A stretch of 64,000 bases of DNA, taken from CAXXXW01 sp963665555 (GTDB lineage: Bacteria; Pseudomonadota; Alphaproteobacteria; Thalassobaculales; Thalassobaculaceae). Positions within the stretch are counted from its first letter, which is position 1; each line of letters opens with the position of its first letter. Positions 59,413 through 64,000 of the stretch are shown here, in pieces. The DNA is taken from positions 2,976,001-3,040,000 of the forward strand of contig OY762308.1 in the NCBI GenBank assembly GCA_963665555.2, in the 5' to 3' direction. The notes beneath the pieces were generated by a model, which saw nothing but the letters and a program-made list of their open reading frames with translations, had not been told where the DNA came from and ran no database searches. Position numbers and translations under genes: made by a program.

Positions 59413-61623
59413 CTATTCGTTGCCGGCGAAGCGGCGCAGCACGTTGTCGAGCATCGTCGAGACGTCGTTGTCGCAGCCGTTAACCGGCAGGCTCCCGCAG
59501 AAGGAGATGGAGCCGACGGAGAACACCGCCCCGCCGCCTTCCGTCTCGAAATAGACGATCTCGGCCCGGATCAGGTCCCCGAGCGGCTCGCCCGGCCAGG
59601 TCGCGTGGTGGGTGAGGATTTCCTCCGGCACGACGACGAAGCTGTCGCCGTGGGCCTCCGAACGCGCCAGCACGACGGCGTTGAGCGGCGTGCCGAGCCG
59701 CGTGTCGGCCCGGTCCAGCTCGAACCCGGCCGCGCCGCCGCCCGACAGGCCGAAATCGCCGAGCGTCTCGCCCTCCACGCCGTCGAAAATCCACGCCACG
59801 TCCGGCCCGTAACTCGCCGGCGTGCGCCGGTAGAAGCTGCCGTCGTGGTCGCCCTGGGCGGAGAAGCCGACGCCGGCGAGGCGCTGCGGCGGCCGCCCGT
59901 TGCGCCGCCACAACCCCCCGTAGGTCCCGTCGAAGGCGTTGTAGTACTCGCCCGGCTCGGCGGCCCAGGCGCGGATGCCGCCCTCGCCGCGCCGGATCTC
60001 CACCGCGCCGGGCCAGCCCTCCGAGACCGCCACCTTCCAGTAGAACCCGTTGCCGCCGAGATAGAGCAGCCGCCCGCCGCCGTCCACGTAGTCCTGGAGC
60101 GCGTCCAGCGAGTTCGGCGTGTGGTACTCCGGGTGCGAGCAGGTCAGCACCGCCGCGTAGCCGGCGACCGCCTCGGCCCCCCAGGCGTGGAGTTCGTCGT
60201 CGGTGATGACGTCGTAGGCGTAACCCTTCGTCTCCAGCCAGTGCCAGAGATGCCCGTCGGCCGGGAAATGGCGGCAGCCCGAGCCGCGCACATCGCCGTA
60301 GGAGATCACGCCGGGGCGCATGGTGATAATCGGCCGCAGGCGCGAGGAATAGGCCACGCCGCTCCCGTCCGTATGGAAGTTGTAGGTGGAGAGGGAGAAT
60401 TGCGGATGGTCGTCGGTCGTATGCGGGCTGGCGCCCCATTCGCGGGCGCGGGCGCGGAAGGCGTCGTCCGTGTTGCCGCGCGCGATGTTGGCGTAGACCG
60501 TGTAGGTGTAGGTCGGGACCAGCACGCAGACCCGCGCGCGCGGCCGGCCCCGGGGCGCGGTGACGAAGAACGGGATCGACTCCTCGTCCCCCTCCGCCGT
60601 CGTCAGCCGGGCGGCGTACACGCCGCTCGCCATGTCCTCCGGGACCTCGAAGGCGAAATCGGTCTCCCAGCCGCAGTCGTGGAGGTCGTCGTCGTGGAAA
60701 TGGACGGCGGCGTAGTGCTCCGGCCGCGCGGTCCAGGCGTGGGCGGAGCCGTCCCAGGCCGACGCCGTGACCGCGCGGGTCGGCAGGTTTACGAGTTCGC
60801 CGTCGAGGCCGCGCGGGCCGGCGTCGGGAACGCGCGGGCCGTCCATGCCGCGGCCGAAATCCCAGGCGGCGAGCAGCCCGGCCGGCGCCTCGCCCGCCGC
60901 CATGGCCAGCGCGTCCGCCTCCGGCAACGCGCCGGCGGCGATCGACGGCCGCTCGACCTTGCCGTTGTAGTGCGCCGAGACCCGCGCCCCGCCGAGCGCG
61001 GCGACGACGACCGGCATGTCGGCGGCGACGGCCGGGCGGAAGGGGCAGGCGGCCTCGCCCGCGCCCGCGTCGTCGGCGTCGAAGCGCGGCTCCACCGGAT
61101 GCTGGCCGACGCGCAGCGCCCCGGATTCGCCGTCGTAGCTCGCCCAGACGCGATACCAGCGCCGCGCCGTCAGCGGCTTGCCGGCGCAAGCGCGCGCGGT
61201 CCCGCCCCGCCCGTCGCCGGCGAGCGCCGCGGCCCCCTCCGGCCCGATGGCGAGCGCGAGGCCGGCGCCCGTCCCGGCGTCGAACCGGCCGAGCACGCCC
61301 TGCTCGCCGCGCTCCGGCGTCGTCGGCCAGATCGTCGCGGCGAGCGTGACGCTGCCCTGGGGATGCGTCGGCGGCGGCGCGGGCGCGCGCATGTAGGACC
61401 CGCGCGCGACCCGCTTGTAGCGCGAGGGGTATTCGCCGGCGAACGCCGCCGCGACCTCCTCCTCGACGATCCCCGGCCCCATCGGGCTGGGATCGCCGGA
61501 GACGACGCGCGCCAGCCGCGCCCGGTAGGGCCGGGCGGAGGTCGAGGACACCTTGAACGCGATCGCCTCCCCCGGCGCGAGGGAGAACCTGTCCGCGTAA
61601 CCGACAATGGGAATCCGTGCCAT
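59413..61623 (-). CDS. N,N-dimethylformamidase large-subunit-like protein (736 aa)
   Basis: A 736-residue cytosolic protein (no signal peptide) like the beta subunit of N,N-dimethylformamidase. That enzyme hydrolyses DMF or related amides. The N-terminal half holds a concanavalin-like/LamG region (GSVTLAATIWPTTPERGEQG, VLGRFDAGTGAG). The C-terminal half has the family sequence VLVPTYTYTVYANIARG, FSLSTYNFHTDGSGVAYSS, HFPADGHLWHWLETKGY and DYVDGGGRLLYLGGNGFYW. In characterised enzymes the iron is bound by Tyr/Tyr/Glu residues in this half; those exact residues cannot be confirmed by eye. No small-subunit gene is beside it. The start MARIPIVGYADRF is strong. Confidence 0.85.
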   Translation of the reverse strand: MARIPIVGYADRFSLAPGEAIAFKVSSTSARPYRARLARVVSGDPSPMGPGIVEEEVAAAFAGEYPSRYKRVARGSYMRAPAPPPTHPQGSVTLAATIWPTTPERGEQGVLGRFDAGTGAGLALAIGPEGAAALAGDGRGGTARACAGKPLTARRWYRVWASYDGESGALRVGQHPVEPRFDADDAGAGEAACPFRPAVAADMPVVVAALGGARVSAHYNGKVERPSIAAGALPEADALAMAAGEAPAGLLAAWDFGRGMDGPRVPDAGPRGLDGELVNLPTRAVTASAWDGSAHAWTARPEHYAAVHFHDDDLHDCGWETDFAFEVPEDMASGVYAARLTTAEGDEESIPFFVTAPRGRPRARVCVLVPTYTYTVYANIARGNTDDAFRARAREWGASPHTTDDHPQFSLSTYNFHTDGSGVAYSSRLRPIITMRPGVISYGDVRGSGCRHFPADGHLWHWLETKGYAYDVITDDELHAWGAEAVAGYAAVLTCSHPEYHTPNSLDALQDYVDGGGRLLYLGGNGFYWKVAVSEGWPGAVEIRRGEGGIRAWAAEPGEYYNAFDGTYGGLWRRNGRPPQRLAGVGFSAQGDHDGSFYRRTPASYGPDVAWIFDGVEGETLGDFGLSGGGAAGFELDRADTRLGTPLNAVVLARSEAHGDSFVVVPEEILTHHATWPGEPLGDLIRAEIVYFETEGGGAVFSVGSISFCGSLPVNGCDNDVSTMLDNVLRRFAGNE

Positions 61624-61703
61624 GCGCCGCCTCCAACGGGTTTCCGCCGCAGGATAACGCCGCCCGGCGGCGGGGCAAGGCGGTTCGGAGGGCGGAAAGG
61701 CCG

Positions 61704-62894
61704 TTACGCGGCGGGCCGCGCGATGGCCTTGAAACTCCCGTTCCCGAAAACGAATTCGGGGTCCGGGTTGCCGTTGTCCCGCAACGCCCGCCGCGCCAGC
61801 GGGATGCCCAGTCCGAAATTCTGCGCGAAACCCAGGTGGCGCATGATCTCGGCGACCAGCGGGTTGCGATAGTCGGTGGCGTCCTGGCCGAAATTCTCGG
61901 GCGTCACGCGGCCGTACAGGTCTCCGGGATTCTGGATTTCCACCCTGTCGGCGTACCAGTAAACGCGCACCGGCGCGTTGGTCCCGTCGTACTGGCGATG
62001 CATGACGGCGTTCCACGCCAATTGCCGCAGCGCGGCGACCGGATAATCGGGCCATCTCTCCTCCCTGGGCACGGCGGCGACTTCGATGCGGGTCGATATA
62101 TTGATCTTGAGGACATCGCCCAGCAGGCGGAGGACATCCTCCAGCTTCCCGGTCAACCGCTTCTGGTCCAGGATCGGATCGGTAATTTCGCGCCCGTCGA
62201 TTCGCAGGAACTGCACACAGGCGCCCGGCAGCCACCTTTGCGGATCGACGCCCAGGCCGAGCAGGCCGCCCCAGGTCGGGCGGTCCCCGACGACCAGGCG
62301 CAGGGAGCGCAGCTGGCTCGGGAGCGGCCGCTCGTTCAGTTCCAGGACTTCGCGCGCGATGGCCCGCGGAAGGTAATGGACGCGGGCGTGCTCCATGTCG
62401 ATTTCGTCGAGCGCCGCCTCTCCGACCGGCCTCATGTCGAAGGACAGGTCGGCCGCCCGCCGTCGTTCCGTCAGGCGGCGCTCGTCCTCGGCGCTCGCCT
62501 GTTGCGTCGTCGCGCCGACCCGGACCCAGGCGCGGCCGCGGTAGCGCACCGGCGGACTCGCCGACGGTTCGACCTCGATCGCCGCGACCTCGCAACCGCC
62601 GACGGTTCGCCGCTCCACCGTCACCGAGGGAAGCGGCTGGATGTTGCCTCCGGACCGGATTTGCGCGAGCCGTTGCAGGAGCGCGTCGTCGATTTCGAGG
62701 TCCGCGCACCGCCCGTCGTCCTCGACGCCGACGAGGACGACGCCCGCCCGGCCGCTGCCCGCGAGATCGTTGGCGAAGGCGCAGACGGTTCGGTAAATGG
62801 CTTCGCCGCCGCCGGCGGGGGCGTTCCGCTTGCGCTCGACAAGCGTGGACTCGCCGTCCGCCAGCAGTTCCGCGAGTTCGGCGTCGGAGTACAT
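61704..62894 (-). CDS. AlbA_2 (Schlafen-type) domain plus GHKL-like ATPase protein
   Basis: A 396-residue protein. Residues about 5-130 form an AlbA_2/Slfn domain with ESTLVERKRNAP, AIYRTVCAFAND and GVVLVGVEDDG; residues RYRGRAWVRVGATTQQAS close it. Residues about 280-390 form a HATPase_c_4-type domain: ALRQLAWNAVMHRQY (Asn295), NPGDLYGRV and FGLGIPLARRAL. In most relatives the first of these reads RE-A-x-x-N; here the Glu is Gln290-291 region (RQLAWN), which may weaken ATP hydrolysis. Such proteins are annotated as transcription regulators or defence-related. Its role here is unknown. It lies between the amidase-like gene and a GMC gene on the same strand. Confidence 0.82.
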   Translation of the reverse strand: MYSDAELAELLADGESTLVERKRNAPAGGGEAIYRTVCAFANDLAGSGRAGVVLVGVEDDGRCADLEIDDALLQRLAQIRSGGNIQPLPSVTVERRTVGGCEVAAIEVEPSASPPVRYRGRAWVRVGATTQQASAEDERRLTERRRAADLSFDMRPVGEAALDEIDMEHARVHYLPRAIAREVLELNERPLPSQLRSLRLVVGDRPTWGGLLGLGVDPQRWLPGACVQFLRIDGREITDPILDQKRLTGKLEDVLRLLGDVLKINISTRIEVAAVPREERWPDYPVAALRQLAWNAVMHRQYDGTNAPVRVYWYADRVEIQNPGDLYGRVTPENFGQDATDYRNPLVAEIMRHLGFAQNFGLGIPLARRALRDNGNPDPEFVFGNGSFKAIARPAA

Positions 62895-63008
62895 GGCCGT
62901 TTCCGTCCCCCGGGTCGAGTCGGTCCGCGCGCGGCCCCCGCCTTGTACCGCGAGACCGCCCGCCGGGCAATCGCGCCGCCGCCGCGCGTTCCCCCGCCGG
63001 AAAAGGGA

Positions 63009-63041
63009 AACCCGGGGCCGCCGCTGGGGCGGTCCCGGGTT
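63009..63041 (-). terminator. Terminator after the GMC oxidoreductase (minus strand)
   Basis: A 14-bp stem with one mismatch (AACCCGGGGCCGCC / GGCGGTCCCGGGTT) and a 5-base loop. On the minus strand it is followed by TTTCCCTTTT. It lies 30 nt past the stop of the GMC gene and separates it from the AlbA_2 gene. Confidence 0.6.
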
Positions 63042-63070
63042 CCGTGGGGCGCGGGGCGCCCGGGCGCGCG

Positions 63071-64000
63071 TCAGATGTTGCCGCGCGACATTTCCGCCGC
63101 GATCCGGTCGGCCTGCCGGATGGCGAGCGCGACGATGGTCAGCGTCGGGTTCTCGGCCGCGCCGGTGGTGAACTGGCTGCCGTCCGAGACGAACAGGTTG
63201 GCGACCTCGTGGGTCTGGCCCCAGCGGTTCACCACCCCGTCGCGCGGGTTGTCCGACATCCGGTTGGTGCCGAGGTTGTGGGTCGAGGCGTAGGGCGGCG
63301 TGCGGAAGGCGCGCGTCGACCCCACCGCCGCGTAGAGCGCCTCGCCCCGGGCGAAGGCGTGCTCGCGCATCGCGACGTCGTTGGGATGGTCGTCGAAATG
63401 CACATTGGCGACCGGCATCCCGAACTTGTCCTTCACCTCGCCGTTCAGCGTGATGCGGTTGGTCGCCTGCGGCATGTCCTCGCCCACGATCCACAGCCCC
63501 GCCATGTTCTCGTAGCCGTCGATGCCGGCGGCGAAGTCGCGGCCCCAGGCGCCGGGCTGGAGGAACGCGGCCGTGAACGGCAGGCCGAGCGCCAGCGTCT
63601 CCAGTTCGTAGCCGCCCGCGAAACCGCGCGACGGATCGTGGACCGACTCGTCCGTCACGATCCCGGCCATGGTGGTGCCGCGCCACATCCGCACCGGCTT
63701 CTCCATCAGGGCGTAGACCGAGCCGGTGGTGTGCCGCATGTAGTTGCGCCCCACCTGCCCGGAGCCGTTGGCCAGCCCGTCCGGGAACATCGACGACGCG
63801 GAGTTCAGCAGCAGCCGCGGGCTTTCGATCGAGTTGCCGGCGACGCAGACGATCCGCGCCTTCTGGACATGCTCGTTGCCGTCGGCGTCGGCGTAGACCA
63901 CGCCCGTGGCCTTGCCGCTGGCGTCGTGCTCGACGCGCAGCGCCTGGCAGTTCTCGCGCACCTCCAGGTTGCCGGTGGCCTCGCCGCGCGGGATGTCGGT
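63071..64000 (-). CDS. GMC-family oxidoreductase, C-terminal part (runs off window)
   Basis: The frame stays open to the right edge on the minus strand, so only the last 310 or so residues are seen. GMC marks are CVAGNSIESPRLLLNS-like signature 2, the C-terminal HNLGTNRMSDNPRDG, and GAAENPTLTIVALAIRQADR at the end. The His of HNLG and the Asn of GAAENPT are the expected catalytic pair. The build is that of the gluconate/alcohol-type membrane GMC dehydrogenases (long insert region with WRGTTMAG, FTAAFLQPGAW). It is a different subgroup from the GMC gene at 22471-24087. A partner small subunit or cytochrome may lie outside the window. Confidence 0.9.
   Translation of the reverse strand, partial: TDIPRGEATGNLEVRENCQALRVEHDASGKATGVVYADADGNEHVQKARIVCVAGNSIESPRLLLNSASSMFPDGLANGSGQVGRNYMRHTTGSVYALMEKPVRMWRGTTMAGIVTDESVHDPSRGFAGGYELETLALGLPFTAAFLQPGAWGRDFAAGIDGYENMAGLWIVGEDMPQATNRITLNGEVKDKFGMPVANVHFDDHPNDVAMREHAFARGEALYAAVGSTRAFRTPPYASTHNLGTNRMSDNPRDGVVNRWGQTHEVANLFVSDGSQFTTGAAENPTLTIVALAIRQADRIAAEMSRGNI

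Overview
The window is about 64 kb of very GC-rich DNA from an alphaproteobacterium, most likely a Rhodospirillales-type organism. This placement is inference. It rests on the gene blocks hslVU|hisBH-(GNAT)-AFE-hinT, secB/fxsA facing timA-mltA, DUF3126 beside guaA and dnaG-rpoD, and on the codon use. No rRNA genes are present to confirm it. Most of the window is dense, GC-biased coding sequence with many 4-bp start/stop overlaps (GTGA or ATGA). A few AT-rich patches stand out as probably acquired: the 3' half of the DUF2806-like gene (about 12.1-12.5 kb), the GHKL-ATPase gene (19.8-22.3 kb, milder) and a caspase-like gene (48.25-48.93 kb).

Layout. 0-3 kb: the end of a dipeptide/oligopeptide ABC importer (permease plus double ATPase). 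3-6.3 kb: an enoyl-CoA hydratase and a ligase-associated-type DEXH helicase. 6.3-9.7 kb: small hypothetical genes, gene remnants, palindromes and repeats, then a nucleoside hydrolase and DUF3126. 9.7-15 kb: guaA, a DUF2806/Abi-like gene, a glycosyltransferase and an IS256-family element. 15-18.7 kb: a zinc alcohol dehydrogenase, a Phd/VapC toxin-antitoxin pair and two SDR oxidoreductases. 18.7-22.3 kb: a coupled pair on the minus strand, a GHKL ATPase carrying a PD-(D/E)xK-like nuclease motif followed by a TSPPY DNA methyltransferase. This is the best candidate for a little-studied restriction/defence system. 22.4-25.1 kb: a GMC oxidoreductase and an NHL-repeat protein. 25.1-32.4 kb: secB and fxsA facing timA-mltA-lutABC-smr-xre. 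32.4-33 kb: a tandem pair of small coiled-coil membrane proteins. 33-39.2 kb: hslVU and the his operon. 39.2-42.2 kb: an inverted pair of coiled-coil membrane proteins, a DUF1640-like gene and the yifB-type ATPase. 42.3-44.3 kb: tRNA-Thr(TGT) and a BCCT transporter. 44.5-49 kb: a large RTX metalloprotease and the caspase-like gene. 49-53 kb: rpoD and dnaG. 53-57.4 kb: a DUF1045 protein, a DHA2 drug exporter, vsr and a C5-cytosine methyltransferase. 57.4-59.4 kb: a hypothetical gene behind a Fur-like box and a porin behind a Zur-like box. 59.4-64 kb: a dimethylformamidase-like protein, an AlbA_2/GHKL protein and a GMC oxidoreductase that runs off the end.

How the parts work together. The housekeeping blocks are ordinary: histidine and GMP synthesis, proteolysis, replication/transcription initiation, protein export and cell-wall turnover. 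The catabolic genes (peptide import, lactate use, alcohol/GMC/SDR dehydrogenases, amidohydrolase, betaine/choline-type uptake) suit a heterotroph living on varied small organics. DNA-modification and conflict genes are spread through the window: GHKL-nuclease/methyltransferase, Vsr/C5 methyltransferase, Phd/VapC, DUF2806, AlbA_2, caspase-like. They are not packed into one island. Small dispersed repeats and one promoter-like sequence shared by three loci give the intergenic regions an unusual amount of structure.
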